Part shown: positions 33,305 to 45,676 of the stretch, piece after piece
Position numbering within the stretch: position 1 is the first letter of the stretch
How the letters are laid out: each line of letters starts with the position of its first letter
Assembly: GCA_903842065.1 (NCBI GenBank)
Contig: CAIMKZ010000098.1
Location: forward strand, 124,001-188,000
Source of the DNA: an uncultured Acidobacteriaceae bacterium
GTDB lineage: Bacteria > Acidobacteriota > Terriglobia > Terriglobales > Acidobacteriaceae
Direction of reading: 5' to 3'
Length of the DNA: 64,000 bases
The notes under the pieces: generated by a model
Seen by the model: the letters and a program-made list of their open reading frames with translations, nothing else
Told to the model about the DNA's origin: nothing
The model's database searches: none
Position numbers and translations under genes: made by a program

Positions 33305-34429
33305 TCAGACCCACGGATCGCGCAGCAGTGCGGTCAGGCTCAGATCGTCGCCGTGGTTTTCGACTTCAAGCGGGCCTGGATGCGCGATGGCGAGCTGTGA
33401 AGCGAAGGCAGGAATGCCATCCGCGCCGACGATCCGCGGCGAAACAAACAGCTGGATGCGATCGACCAGATCGGCTGCAAGCAGCGCGGAGTTCAACCGC
33501 GAGCCAGTCTCGGTGAGCACAGAGAGGATGCCCTCCGCTCCGAGTACGTCGAGAACCCGTTCGAGGGAGACTTTGCCGCTGGCCGCCGGGACAACTTCAA
33601 CCCGAACGCCACGCTCGGTTAGCGCGCGAAGCTTCGGTTCGTCACTGCTGACGGTAAAGACCAGCAGGTCGGAAGCGGCCGTCTCGACAAGTTTGGAATC
33701 GAGTGGGATGCGCAGGTTCGAATCCAGGACCACGCGCAGCAGAGGGCGGCGGCGGCGATGGCCGCTACGGTCGGTGAGCTGCGGGTCATCGATAATCACG
33801 GTATCGACGCCGGTCAGGATCGCGTCGGCCTGCCGGCGCAGGAGCTGCACCTGAGCGCGGGACTCTTCGCCTGTGATCCAGAAGGGCTCCCGTACTGCGC
33901 GAGCGGCAGGAAGCGGTGCGATGCGGCCGTCGAGCGACTGTGCAACCTTCATCAGTACGAAGGGGCGCTTCGACTGCACCCAGCAGGCGAAAGGCTCGTT
34001 GAGGCGGCGGGCTTCGGGCTGGCAGAGGCCCACTGTGACTTCAATGCCTGCGTCACGAAGAGTTTTGAAGCCACCGCCTGAAACGGCGACGTTAGGATCG
34101 ATGGTGGCCGCCACCACGCGCCTAACGCCTGCCTGGACAAGTGCCTGCGAACAAGGCCCGGTGCGCCCGGTGTGGTTGCAGGGCTCAAGCGAAACGTAGG
34201 CCGTGCCGCCACGGGCGCGCTCTCCTGCCCGCTTGAGCGCGGCAACCTCGGCGTGGTCGCGCAGATCGTACTCGTGCCAGCCCTCGCCGGCAAGTTGGCC
34301 GCGCTCGTCGAGAAGGACGCAGCCCACGGCGGGATTGGGCGAAGTGAGGCCGATTCCGTTGCGGGCCAGCGCAAGAGCGCGCTGCATGTAGCGGAGATCG
34401 GCGTCGGCGATAGGTTTCGTGGCGGTCAT
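33305..34429 (-). CDS. ribD: Bifunctional riboflavin biosynthesis deaminase/reductase RibD
   Basis: RibD performs the deamination and the side-chain reduction of the pyrimidine intermediate in riboflavin synthesis. The N-terminal deaminase has the zinc site HAEVAAL and PCNHTGRTGPC plus NPAVGCV; the reductase starts near residue 155 (PFVLMKVAQSLDGRIA, ITGEESRAQVQLLRRQADAI). The 374-residue length is normal. It shares strand with ribE but is not adjacent. Confidence 0.96.
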   Translation of the reverse strand: MTATKPIADADLRYMQRALALARNGIGLTSPNPAVGCVLLDERGQLAGEGWHEYDLRDHAEVAALKRAGERARGGTAYVSLEPCNHTGRTGPCSQALVQAGVRRVVAATIDPNVAVSGGGFKTLRDAGIEVTVGLCQPEARRLNEPFACWVQSKRPFVLMKVAQSLDGRIAPLPAARAVREPFWITGEESRAQVQLLRRQADAILTGVDTVIIDDPQLTDRSGHRRRRPLLRVVLDSNLRIPLDSKLVETAASDLLVFTVSSDEPKLRALTERGVRVEVVPAASGKVSLERVLDVLGAEGILSVLTETGSRLNSALLAADLVDRIQLFVSPRIVGADGIPAFASQLAIAHPGPLEVENHGDDLSLTALLRDPWV

Positions 34430-34534
34430 CTGCGCGGCTTAAAGGAACAATTCAGTTTAACTGGAGAACACGTGGGAGCGTGAGCCGGCGGGCAATGGCG
34501 TAGACTGTACGCAAAGCGCATCTGCATTTCCTTT

Positions 34535-35521
34535 ATGAACTCTTCTGCCCGCATCTCGTATGCTTTGCTCGTCCTTATACTGGCCGTTGTAGTTTGGCTG
34601 AACCTGGGGACGCTGCTGCTGACCACACTTTTCGGGTATCTTGCGCTGCGGGTCTTCTGTTTTCGCGACAGACGGGCGCTGGCCGCCGCGATCTATCTGG
34701 TAGTTGTCGCCATTATCGTTGCCGGGCTGGCATACTTCTCGCACCTCGCCTACCGAACCCTGCCGAAGATCGCAGAGAACGCCATCCCCGCCATGGCCGC
34801 ATACGCAGAGAAGAACGGCATCGAACTGCCGGTCACCGATTGGGAAAGCCTGAAGAGCGCCGCGCTCGATGAGGCGCGCGAAGGCGTAGCCGTCATTGGA
34901 CAGTACGCGAAGGTCGCCTCGCTGCAATTTGTGATGCTGGTGGCCGGCATTATTGTGGCCTTGAGCCTGTTTATCGGCAGATCGTGGACGGTCGAGGCTC
35001 CCGCGCCGGACGCGCCCGAGAACGTTTACTCAGCCGTAACGCGCCAGTTGAGCGCCCGCTTTCGAGGCCTCTATGATAGCTTTGCCACGGTGATGGGCGC
35101 GCAGCTCGCGATTTCGGCCATCAACACGATTCTCACCGCAATCTTCCTTCTCCTGAACGGCTATCCCTACGCCCCTTTGCTGCTGGCCTTCGTTTTTCTC
35201 TGCGGGCTGCTGCCGATCGTCGGTAACCTGCTCAGCAATGCGCTGATCGTCGGCGTGGGCTTCACGGTTTCGCCGCGCACGGGACTCTTCGCGCTGGCTT
35301 TCCTGGTGGTGATCCACAAGCTGGAGTACTTTCTGAACAGCAGGATCGTCGGCAAGCGGATCGACAGCCCGATGTGGCTGACGCTGATCGGGCTGATTGT
35401 GGGCGAGCGGCTCGCCGGGATCGCGGGCATGGTGCTGGCGCCCGTAATCCTGCACTACATCAAGGTGGAGGCCACCGCGTACAAACTGCCTCCCGGCCAG
35501 AGTGCGGCTGACCAGACGTAG
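34535..35521 (+). CDS. AI-2E family (PerM-type) permease
   Basis: The 328-residue protein has about seven membrane helices: two near the N-terminus (residues 7-35 and 48-70), a soluble helix stretch at 75-115, one at about 127-147 and a C-terminal group with SAINTILTAIFLLLNGYPYA, LLGIVG-like GLLPIVGNLLSNAL and the ending region AGMVLAPVILHYIK. These are the features of the AI-2E/PerM family, whose members include sodium/proton antiporters and transporters of unknown substrate; autoinducer export cannot be assumed. Confidence 0.88.
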   Translation: MNSSARISYALLVLILAVVVWLNLGTLLLTTLFGYLALRVFCFRDRRALAAAIYLVVVAIIVAGLAYFSHLAYRTLPKIAENAIPAMAAYAEKNGIELPVTDWESLKSAALDEAREGVAVIGQYAKVASLQFVMLVAGIIVALSLFIGRSWTVEAPAPDAPENVYSAVTRQLSARFRGLYDSFATVMGAQLAISAINTILTAIFLLLNGYPYAPLLLAFVFLCGLLPIVGNLLSNALIVGVGFTVSPRTGLFALAFLVVIHKLEYFLNSRIVGKRIDSPMWLTLIGLIVGERLAGIAGMVLAPVILHYIKVEATAYKLPPGQSAADQT

Positions 35522-35565
35522 AAGATATCGGGGCTGACCGGCATCCGCCTGATTCACGCGCCTCG

Positions 35566-36546
35566 TTAGCCGAGCAGCGAATCGACAAACTCTCCGGCAG
35601 AAAATTCCAGCAGGTCTTCCATCTTTTCACCGACCCCGACAAAGCGAACAGGCAGGTTCAGCTCGCGGGCGATGGCTACGGCGATGCCGCCCTTGGCGGT
35701 GCCGTCGAGCTTGGTCAGCACGATGCCCGTTACTCCTGCCGAACCGGTGAACAGGCGGGCCTGTTGAAGGCCGTTCTGGCCCGTCGTCGCATCCATCACC
35801 AGCAGCACCTCGTGGGGAGCGCCGGGGATGAGCCTTGCGGCGGTGCGGCGCATCTTGTCGAGTTCGTCCATCAACCCCGATTTGGTGTGCAGGCGGCCGG
35901 CAGTGTCCACGTAGAGGTCCTGAACGTTGCGCGCCTTTGCGGCAGAGATGGCGTCGTAGAGCACCGCCGATGGATCGCCACCGGGCTTGGTCTTGATGAT
36001 CTCCACCTGCGACCGCTGCGCCCATACCTCAAGCTGCTCGATTGCCGCGGCGCGGAAGGTATCTGCCGCGCACAAGATCACGGAGTGGTTCCGCGCGCGA
36101 GACCATGCGGCAAGCTTGCCGCTCGACGTGGTCTTGCCGGTGCCATTTACGCCAACCAGAAAGGTGACCTTCGGGGGCGCGTCTGGCTGTGGAATCGGCT
36201 GTTGCGGCGCTTCAAGGATGCGCACCAGCTCGGCCCGCAGAAGCGCGCGCAACTCCTCGCCGCTGCCGATGTCCTTGCGTTTGGCGTGGTCGCGCAGCGC
36301 GGTGAGGATCTCGGTGGTTGTAGAGACGCCAAGATCGCTGGTAAGCAGCACCGCTTCGAGGTCCTCGAGCGTGGCCTCATCGACCGTACGCGTGAGGGCT
36401 ACCAGGCCCTCCATCTTCGAGGCGAGCGACTCGCGGGTGCGCGAGACCGCCTGCCGCATGCGATCGAACAGGCCCGACGCTCCGCGGTCTTGTGTTTCCG
36501 GTGTTTCCTCGGGCTGTTTCTTGCCAAACAGAGAGAACTTTGCCAT
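35566..36546 (-). CDS. ftsY: Signal recognition particle receptor FtsY
   Basis: FtsY docks ribosome-SRP complexes at the membrane. The 326-residue protein has an N domain and the GTPase G domain with [17 protein letters not shown] (P-loop), [27 protein letters not shown] and [10 protein letters not shown]. The acidic membrane-binding A domain is very short here, about 25 residues. The ATG at 36546 is chosen; the frame extends to 36732 over the metH promoter without support. Its partner ffh is at 60439-61827. Confidence 0.96.
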   Translation of the reverse strand: MAKFSLFGKKQPEETPETQDRGASGLFDRMRQAVSRTRESLASKMEGLVALTRTVDEATLEDLEAVLLTSDLGVSTTTEILTALRDHAKRKDIGSGEELRALLRAELVRILEAPQQPIPQPDAPPKVTFLVGVNGTGKTTSSGKLAAWSRARNHSVILCAADTFRAAAIEQLEVWAQRSQVEIIKTKPGGDPSAVLYDAISAAKARNVQDLYVDTAGRLHTKSGLMDELDKMRRTAARLIPGAPHEVLLVMDATTGQNGLQQARLFTGSAGVTGIVLTKLDGTAKGGIAVAIARELNLPVRFVGVGEKMEDLLEFSAGEFVDSLLG

Positions 36547-36710
36547 GCATCTCCAGTGTATCGGAGGGGCGGTGAGACATGAACCCGCAGTTCGGTGACG
36601 CAGGATGCCGTTCAGGATGCGCAAGGGCATATTCGCAACGAAGTGGTTTGTTTGAGGATGTGAGTCCGATATTCTGAAAAGAAGGCATCCAAGGCGGGAA
36701 GACAAAAAAC

Positions 36711-37801
36711 ATGAGCAAAGAAATGCACCCACTGGAGCGGATTTTGGCCGAGCGCATCGCCGTCATTGATGGCGCCATGGGCACGACCATCCGTACCTAC
36801 GGCATGAAGGAAGCCGACATTCGCGGCGAGCGCTTCCGCGACTCGAAGAAAGATCTGCTCAACAACGGCGACCTGTTCACGCTAACCCAGCCCGCGATGA
36901 TCACCGACATTCACCGGCGGTTTCTCGATGCCGGTGCGGACATACTTGAGACCAACACCTTTGGTGCAACCTCGATCTCGCAGAGCGAGTTCTTTGTGGA
37001 CGACCCGCGCGAACACGGTGGACGCAAGAATCCCGAGTTTTATCAAAAAGTCATCGAGGACAAGTTCCTGCGCGAACTGGCCTGGGAGATTAACGAGCAA
37101 TCTGCCCGCCAGTGCCGTGCGCTGGCCGATCGCTACTCGAACGAAACGGGCAGGCAGCGGTTTGTGGCCGGAGCCATCGGGCCGCTAACGGTGTCGCTGT
37201 CGAACTCGCCCGACGCCGACGATCCGGGATTTCGCGTGGTGACCTTCGATCAGGTAAAGACCGCCTACGCCGAAGAGGTGAGAGCGTTTCTTGCCGGGGG
37301 CGTGGATACGATCCTTGTAGAGACGATCTTTGACTCGTTGAACGCGAAGGCCGCGCTTGTGGCCGTGCAGGAAGTGTTTGCCGAGACGGGCAAGCAGTTG
37401 CCTATCATGATTTCGGCGGCGGTGGGCCGCGGCGGCGAAACGATGATCTCGGCGCAGACAGTCGAGGCAATGTGGAACGCGGTCGAGCATGTGCACCCGC
37501 TCTCGGTGGGGCTGAACTGCTCGCTCGGACCGGACCTGATGCATCCGTTCTTGCAGGAGCTTTCAGAAAAGGCGGCGGCGGCGATCTCCTGCTATCCGAA
37601 TGCGGGGCTGCCGAATCCGCTCTCGGCGACGGGCTTTGACTGCGGGCCTGAGGACATGGGCCGGCATCTGGGCAGGTTTGCCGAAGAGGGGCTGATCAAT
37701 ATCGCCGGTGGCTGCTGCGGCAATACGCCGGATCATATCGCCGCCATCGCAAAAGCGGTTGCGGGCGTTACGCCAAGGGCGATTCCCACGGGAGGTGCGG
37801 C

Positions 37802-37805
<4 letters not shown>
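36711..37805 (+). CDS. metH: Methionine synthase, homocysteine-binding module (split MetH, part 1)
   Basis: This 364-residue protein equals the first domain of cobalamin-dependent MetH. It starts [20 protein letters not shown], has [16 protein letters not shown] and the zinc ligands GLNCSLG and [15 protein letters not shown]. It binds and activates homocysteine. The stop overlaps the start of the next gene by four bases, so both parts are made together. In most bacteria these are one chain of about 1,230 residues. Confidence 0.93.
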
Positions 37806-40507
<2,702 letters not shown>

Positions 40508-40603
40508 AATTGTAACCGCGCCGGCTGGCAGCGGCTGTGTTGCCTGACCTTGTGCCGATTTTCTTTCTGGGTTCATATCGGATTAACCAGGTTTTCACGG
40601 AAT

Positions 40604-41488
40604 ATGAACGATTCTAAACAAGTGATTACCACTACCCGCACAGCAGCCGTGGCTGGAGTTTCGAGCAATTCTGCCACGGTGAACGCCTACGCTCCGCAAT
40701 TCCTCAATTCAACGGGCGCAGTGTCAATGCCCCTCATTCATGCCGAAATGGGCAATTACCACTTGCGCATGGCTGAAAGCCAGCAGGACCGCGAGGCGGC
40801 TTGCCGCCTGCGTTTTCGTGTGTTCAATATTGAGTTGGGCGAGGGGCTGGAGTGTTCCTATCAAACAGGACTCGATCAGGACCGGTTCGACGAAGTGTGC
40901 GAGCACCTGATCGTTGAAGACTGGCAGAGCCGGCGGGTGGTAGGTACCTACCGGATGCAGTCGGGACTGAATGCAGCGCGCAACATGGGCTACTACTCCG
41001 AGCAGGAGTTTATGCTTGCCCCTTACGAGCCGTTGCGGCGGGGAATACTGGAGTTGGGCCGGGCAGCGGTGGACCGCGAGCATCGCACATCGGAAGTGCT
41101 TACATTATTGTGGCGAGGCATTGGACAATATGCCAACGCGATGGGGCTGCGTTACCTGCTTGGCTGCTCGAGTATGAACTCCAACAACCCCGCTGAAGGC
41201 TGGCAGATGTACCGCCAGTTGGAGCGTTACCGGGTTTCGCCGGAGTTTGAGACTGTACCGACCGCCGCGTATGCATGCCCCCGTGAGGAGCAGGGTGCGC
41301 TCGATGGAGAAGCGAACCCGATCAAGATCCCCAAGCTGCTAAAGACCTACCTGGTGCTGGGCTCGCGAATCGCGGCAGCTCCGGCGTGGGACCGCGAGTT
41401 CCGCACTATCGACTTTCTTACGCTATGCGATATCGAGTCGCTGGTGCCGGCCGCGCGCGAACGCTTCTTCGGACTGCATACACCATGA
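40604..41488 (+). CDS. olsB: Ornithine N-acyltransferase OlsB-like (GNAT fold)
   Basis: The 294-residue protein has the GNAT-like acyltransferase domain of ornithine-lipid synthesis: LRMAESQQDREAACRLRFRV, FDEVCEHLIVED, VGTYRM and the acyl-carrier contact region GILELGRAAVDREHRT. It would add a 3-hydroxy fatty acid to ornithine to form the lyso-lipid. The next gene overlaps by four bases and encodes the O-acyltransferase, which supports the call. The first 60 residues are low in conservation. The ATG at 40604 is preferred over one at 40550. Confidence 0.83.
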   Translation: MNDSKQVITTTRTAAVAGVSSNSATVNAYAPQFLNSTGAVSMPLIHAEMGNYHLRMAESQQDREAACRLRFRVFNIELGEGLECSYQTGLDQDRFDEVCEHLIVEDWQSRRVVGTYRMQSGLNAARNMGYYSEQEFMLAPYEPLRRGILELGRAAVDREHRTSEVLTLLWRGIGQYANAMGLRYLLGCSSMNSNNPAEGWQMYRQLERYRVSPEFETVPTAAYACPREEQGALDGEANPIKIPKLLKTYLVLGSRIAAAPAWDREFRTIDFLTLCDIESLVPAARERFFGLHTP

Positions 41489-42246
41489 CACTGCGAAGGT
41501 TGCGACGCGCTGTGGCGCTGGTTTTGGGAGTGTCGGGTTGCCTGCTGAAATATGCGGTTGCCAGGCTGCGCGGGCCGATGACGCTGGAGCAGCGGGCACG
41601 CTGGCTGCAGGGCACGGCGCAGTGCGTAATGGCCTGCCTGGGCATTGAGAGCCGCGTCGAAGGCCAACTGCCGAGCCAGGGCCTGGTGGTTTCAAATCAT
41701 CTCAGTTATATCGATATCGTCCTGATCGGCTCGGCGATGCCCTGCTTCTTTGTGTCGAAGAAAGAGGTGGCAGGCTGGCCGCTCTTCGGATGGGCGGCGC
41801 GGCTGGGTGGAACGCTGTTTCTGGACCGCTCGAGCCACGCCAGCGCCAACCAGGTGGCAAAGAAGATGGCCGACAGGCTGGCTTTGCCGGTTCCCATCCT
41901 GCTCTTTCCCGAGGGGACCAGTACCGATGGGGCGCATGTGTTGAAATTCCGCACCCGGCTGATCTTTCCTGCGGCGCAGATCGCGGCTCCGATTACGGCT
42001 GCTGCCGTTTCGTACCGCATCGACGGCGGCCAGATGCTGGAACGCGAACTGTGCTGGTACGGCGACGAAACCTTCGCGAACCACCTCTGGAAGGTGCTGG
42101 GCGTGGAAAATTTCACGGGGATTCTACGCTTTGGCTCGCCGCATATCTACACCGACGGGCGCGAGGCCGGCCTCAAGACTCATGCCGAGGTGACCGCGCT
42201 GCGCGGGGTCGGCCCGGTGGAGATGCTCGCACCACAAGCCAGCTGA
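41485..42246 (+). CDS. olsA: 1-acyl-glycerol-phosphate-type acyltransferase, OlsA-like
   Basis: This 253-residue membrane-associated enzyme has the PlsC motifs: NHLSYIDIV (catalytic His and Asp, about residues 72-80), GTLFLDRS and LFPEGTSTDG. An N-terminal hydrophobic helix anchors it. Coupled to the upstream OlsB-like gene by an ATGA overlap, it probably acylates lyso-ornithine lipid, giving a phosphate-free membrane lipid. A general phospholipid acyltransferase role cannot be excluded. Confidence 0.82.
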   Translation: MTLRRLRRAVALVLGVSGCLLKYAVARLRGPMTLEQRARWLQGTAQCVMACLGIESRVEGQLPSQGLVVSNHLSYIDIVLIGSAMPCFFVSKKEVAGWPLFGWAARLGGTLFLDRSSHASANQVAKKMADRLALPVPILLFPEGTSTDGAHVLKFRTRLIFPAAQIAAPITAAAVSYRIDGGQMLERELCWYGDETFANHLWKVLGVENFTGILRFGSPHIYTDGREAGLKTHAEVTALRGVGPVEMLAPQAS

Positions 42247-42279
42247 TATGACTTGACGATCCGCGTCTGCCGCTTGCGA

Positions 42280-43737
42280 TCAGCCCTCCGCAACCAGCAG
42301 ACGAAGGTCGCGCAGGTTGTGCCCGGTGGGGCCGGTTACGATGTTATCGCCGATGGCGGTGAACAGCGTGCAGGCATCGAACTCGCGCAGGGACTTCTCC
42401 GGATCGAAGCCGAATGCGCGGGCGCGGGCCGTGGTGGTGGGGTCGACGATTGCACCGGCGGTCTGGGTGTTTCCGTCGATGCCGTCCGTACCGGCACTGA
42501 GCACGGCGATGCGCTCGCCGGGGTGGCGCTCAAGTTCGAGCGCGCAAAGCAGCGCAAACTGCTGATTGCGTCCGCCCGCGCCGGGATTGGACCCGAGTTC
42601 GACCGTGACTTCGCCCACTGAGATAAGGCATAGGCGCGGATGCGCCGCGTGCAGCGAGTGGAAGCGCTCAAGAAGATAGTGGGCCGCGGCGTTGTAGTCC
42701 CAGTCGTCGCAGCTATTGTCTACAACCGCGTAGAATCCCGCGGCGCGGGCCAGCGAACGCGCGCCTTCCACCAGATCGTTGGTCGACAGCAGAACCTCGT
42801 AAACCGAATCGCGGAAGGCCGGGTCCTCGCCCGTGAGGCTGGCGGCCGAAGTAATCGGAGTGCGGCGTATATGCTGCACGTCTGTCCACGGGAGCCGCGG
42901 CAACAGCGAAGGCTTGCGCGCCTTGTTTCCGGGCGACTCGGGCAGATCTTCTCGCTCGAAGAACAGCCGCACGCTCTCGGGAAGTTTGGGGGCGAGCTGG
43001 TAGCGATCGAGCAGATCGCGAACCTCGGAGACTGTTGTGTGATCGGGAGAGGTGGGGCCTGAGGAGAGCGCGTCGAGGGTGCGCAGGGGTACGTCGGGAA
43101 CCAGCAGGCTCACCTTCTGCGCATCGGGCGCAGCGATGGCCAGCCGGCCTCCCTTCACGGCAGAAAAGTGCTTGCGCAGCGTGTTGATCTCATTGATGGG
43201 CGCGCCGGAGGCAAGCAGCAACTGGTGGAAGGCGATGGTGTCTTCGAGGGTGATAGTAGGATCGAGCGGCAGATCGAACATGGCCGATCCCCCGCCGGAG
43301 ATCAGGAAGAAAACCAGCGTATCCTTGCGCGCCTTCTTGAGCAGGTGGAGCGTGGCGCGGGCCGCGGCAAAGGACTCCTGATTGGGAAGCGGGTGGCCGC
43401 TCTCAAAGTAGCGGAACCGCCAGTTATGCTCCTGGGGCAGATTGTTCGAGCAGCAGATGCCGCGCAGGCCCCGGCGCCGCTCCATGCGATTGAGCAGAAC
43501 CTCAAGCATGGGGGTGGCGGCCTTGCCGATAGCGATCACGAAGATGCGCTTGTAGTGATCCAGATCGATCACTTCGGGGCCGCTGCCATCGGGAACAAGG
43601 CGGATCATCCGGCTGCCCTCAAACCGTATGCGCCGGTCAAAGGCAGCGGAAATGTTGCAGGACTCAAGCGCCCCGGTAAATATCTGGGTGGCGGACGCAT
43701 GAAGCTGATTGAGATCGTATACCCTGACAGGCGTCAT
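42280..43737 (-). CDS. Glycerate 2-kinase (MOFRL family)
   Basis: The 485-residue protein belongs to the GckA/TtuD class of glycerate kinases that make 2-phosphoglycerate. The N-terminal DUF4147 domain has FVIAIGKAATPMLEVLLNRM, FLISGGGSAMFDLPLDP and EINTLRKHFSAVKGGRLA; the C-terminal MOFRL domain has SVGEVTVELGSNPGAGGRNQ and LSAGTDGIDGNTQTAGAIVD. The ATG at 43737 overlaps the stop of the upstream hydrolase gene, so both are co-transcribed. Confidence 0.92.
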   Translation of the reverse strand: MTPVRVYDLNQLHASATQIFTGALESCNISAAFDRRIRFEGSRMIRLVPDGSGPEVIDLDHYKRIFVIAIGKAATPMLEVLLNRMERRRGLRGICCSNNLPQEHNWRFRYFESGHPLPNQESFAAARATLHLLKKARKDTLVFFLISGGGSAMFDLPLDPTITLEDTIAFHQLLLASGAPINEINTLRKHFSAVKGGRLAIAAPDAQKVSLLVPDVPLRTLDALSSGPTSPDHTTVSEVRDLLDRYQLAPKLPESVRLFFEREDLPESPGNKARKPSLLPRLPWTDVQHIRRTPITSAASLTGEDPAFRDSVYEVLLSTNDLVEGARSLARAAGFYAVVDNSCDDWDYNAAAHYLLERFHSLHAAHPRLCLISVGEVTVELGSNPGAGGRNQQFALLCALELERHPGERIAVLSAGTDGIDGNTQTAGAIVDPTTTARARAFGFDPEKSLREFDACTLFTAIGDNIVTGPTGHNLRDLRLLVAEG

Positions 43738-44495
43738 TGAACGTGCTCCTGAATCCATCGCGCAAGCGCGAGTTGCATAGCTTCGATGGCATCGGTGAAG
43801 AAGTGATCGGCGCCGGGAATGAGCGCCAGGTGCCGGGGAGCGGGTGCGGCATCAACGATGTGGGCTAGCTCGGCCGGGGATGCGAAGCAGTCGCGGTCGC
43901 CGCTGAGGAAGAGCTTAGCTGCCGAGGTGTTGTGGAGAAAACTGTACTGGTACTGGCGGCCGTCTACGTTTGCCGGCAGTCCCAGCAACGCGAGCGCGCG
44001 GATGTCGTGATTGGCCGCCTGCGCACCGCAACAGGCTTCGAGGGCCATCGCCGCTCCAAAGCTGTAGCCGCAGACGATGACCGGCTTGCCGAACTCGCGG
44101 GCGAGCCAGTCGAGCGCGGCGAGCACGTCGGCGGTCTCGGCCTGACCGTCGTGCTTTCCCTGGCTCAGGCCCGCACCGCGGAAGTTGAAGCGCAGCACCG
44201 GCCAGCCGAATCCCCACGCCGGATCGTTGAACACCTTCATGGCGCGGTATACGACCTTGTTGTGCAGGTCTCCGCCGTAGACGGGATGGGGATGGCAGAT
44301 CAGGGCGGCGAAGGGAGCGTCGGGAGCGCCTGCGTTCAGGATCGCTTCCAGGCGTCCGGCCGGCCCGCGCAGTTCGACAGTATGGGAGGCTCGCGCCGGG
44401 TGCGGAATGGCCTGTTCCCCGCCCCGGACACTGCCGATTGGCGCGGACGACTCGGTTTCGGCTTGCGGTTCCGCGGTGCTCATCCCACTCTTCAT
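43734..44495 (-). CDS. Alpha/beta hydrolase of the HPHPxxGG type
   Basis: The 253-residue protein has LICHPHPVYGGDLHNKVVYR near residue 66, FNFRGAGLSQG, the nucleophile elbow VCGYSFGAAMALEA and a final histidine in GADHFFTDAI. This combination is common in small cytoplasmic hydrolases of unknown substrate. It directly precedes and overlaps the glycerate kinase gene, but a linked pathway is not evident. An ATG at 44483 is an alternative start. Confidence 0.87.
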   Translation of the reverse strand: MKSGMSTAEPQAETESSAPIGSVRGGEQAIPHPARASHTVELRGPAGRLEAILNAGAPDAPFAALICHPHPVYGGDLHNKVVYRAMKVFNDPAWGFGWPVLRFNFRGAGLSQGKHDGQAETADVLAALDWLAREFGKPVIVCGYSFGAAMALEACCGAQAANHDIRALALLGLPANVDGRQYQYSFLHNTSAAKLFLSGDRDCFASPAELAHIVDAAPAPRHLALIPGADHFFTDAIEAMQLALARWIQEHVQ

Positions 44496-44569
44496 TGTAC
44501 GCGGCTTGAAATCAAGGATGTATGAGGAATACCTGAGGAGTTCCGCGCCTCAGGTATTCTGAAAGCACC

Positions 44570-45604
44570 ATGAGTAACGCCGCCGGAATCGACCCGATCG
44601 AGCTGACTCGCCAGCTTTGCGCCATTGTTTCGACCACATATCAGGAGGGCGAGGTGGGCGACTTCCTTGCCGGATATCTGGCCGAGCGCGGCTGGGAGAT
44701 CGAAAAGACTCCGGTGGAACAGCCTGCCGAGAGCGGCGTTACGAGCGAGCGGTGGAACGTCTACGCGGGTACGCGGGGCCAGACGCCGGAGCTGGTCTTT
44801 TCCACGCACATGGACACGGTTCCACCTTACATCCCCTTCAGCGAAGACGATGAGTTCTTGTACGGGCGCGGGGTTTCAGACGCCAAGGGCATTATCGCTG
44901 CGCAGGTGGCAGCGGCGACCGCCCTGCGGGCCGAGGGCTTCCGCGTAGGGATGCTGTTTGTGAGTGGCGAGGAGCGGGACTCGGCCGGTGCCAAGGCTGC
45001 GAACGAGAACCCCAAGCCGAGCCGGTTTCTGATCAACGGCGAACCTACCGACAACCGCCTCGCGCTGTCCTCGAAGGGTGCTCTGCGGGCGGTGATTCGC
45101 GCGAAGGGCAAGATGGCGCACTCGGCTTATCCGGAGCTGGGCGACTCGGCCGTAAACAAGCTCGTCGAGGTTCTGCACCGGATGCTCGCGATCGAACTGC
45201 CTGTGACCGAAGGCATCGGCCCCAGCACGCTCAACATCGGCCAGATCAGCGGCGGCCATGCGCCGAACGTAATCGCCGACAAGGCCGAAGCGCAGATATT
45301 GGTTCGCTTGGTAAGCGACTCCTCGCCGGTTCGCAAGGCGCTCGTCGATGCCGCAGGAGATCTGGCCGAGGTCGAGTTCACGCTCGAACTGCCATTCGTA
45401 AGGTTGAAAGCGGTCGAAGGCCTTCCGACGATGGTAGCCAAGTTCACCACCGACATTCCGCAGTTGAGCAACTGGGGCGAGCCGCTGCTGCTGGGTCCGG
45501 GCTCGATCCACGTGGCCCACACGCCGGACGAGAAGCTGGCCAAGAAGGAGCTGCTCGAAGCCGTGGAGCTTTACATCAAGGTGGGACGGCAGTTGCTGGG
45601 CTGA
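44570..45604 (+). CDS. M20-family zinc peptidase/deacylase (ArgE/DapE type)
   Basis: The 344-residue protein shows the M20 metal-binding motifs: FSTHMDTVP, GRGVSDAKGIIAAQVAA and SGEERDSAGAKA, then a lid domain (KGKMAHSAYPELGDSAV). It removes an N-terminal or acyl group from an amino acid or dipeptide in the cytoplasm. The exact substrate (acetylornithine, succinyl-diaminopimelate, dipeptide) cannot be read from this. A strong terminator follows. Confidence 0.9.
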   Translation: MSNAAGIDPIELTRQLCAIVSTTYQEGEVGDFLAGYLAERGWEIEKTPVEQPAESGVTSERWNVYAGTRGQTPELVFSTHMDTVPPYIPFSEDDEFLYGRGVSDAKGIIAAQVAAATALRAEGFRVGMLFVSGEERDSAGAKAANENPKPSRFLINGEPTDNRLALSSKGALRAVIRAKGKMAHSAYPELGDSAVNKLVEVLHRMLAIELPVTEGIGPSTLNIGQISGGHAPNVIADKAEAQILVRLVSDSSPVRKALVDAAGDLAEVEFTLELPFVRLKAVEGLPTMVAKFTTDIPQLSNWGEPLLLGPGSIHVAHTPDEKLAKKELLEAVELYIKVGRQLLG

Positions 45605-45618
45605 ACGCCTGCTCCAAC

Positions 45619-45657
45619 AAATCAGAAGGGGCGCGATCATCGCGCCCCTTCTGATTT
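45619..45657. terminator. Bidirectional terminator
   Basis: AAATCAGAAGGGGCGCGAT (45619-45637) is exactly complementary to ATCGCGCCCCTTCTGATTT (45639-45657), with A/T runs at both ends. It serves the M20 gene and the convergent glycosyltransferase gene. Confidence 0.9.
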
Positions 45658-45676
45658 CACTTCAACCAAAAGTCCA

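Noticed and set aside
36547-36710. SAM or cobalamin riboswitch upstream of metH
   Set aside because: I find no conserved core of either class in the 164 bases.
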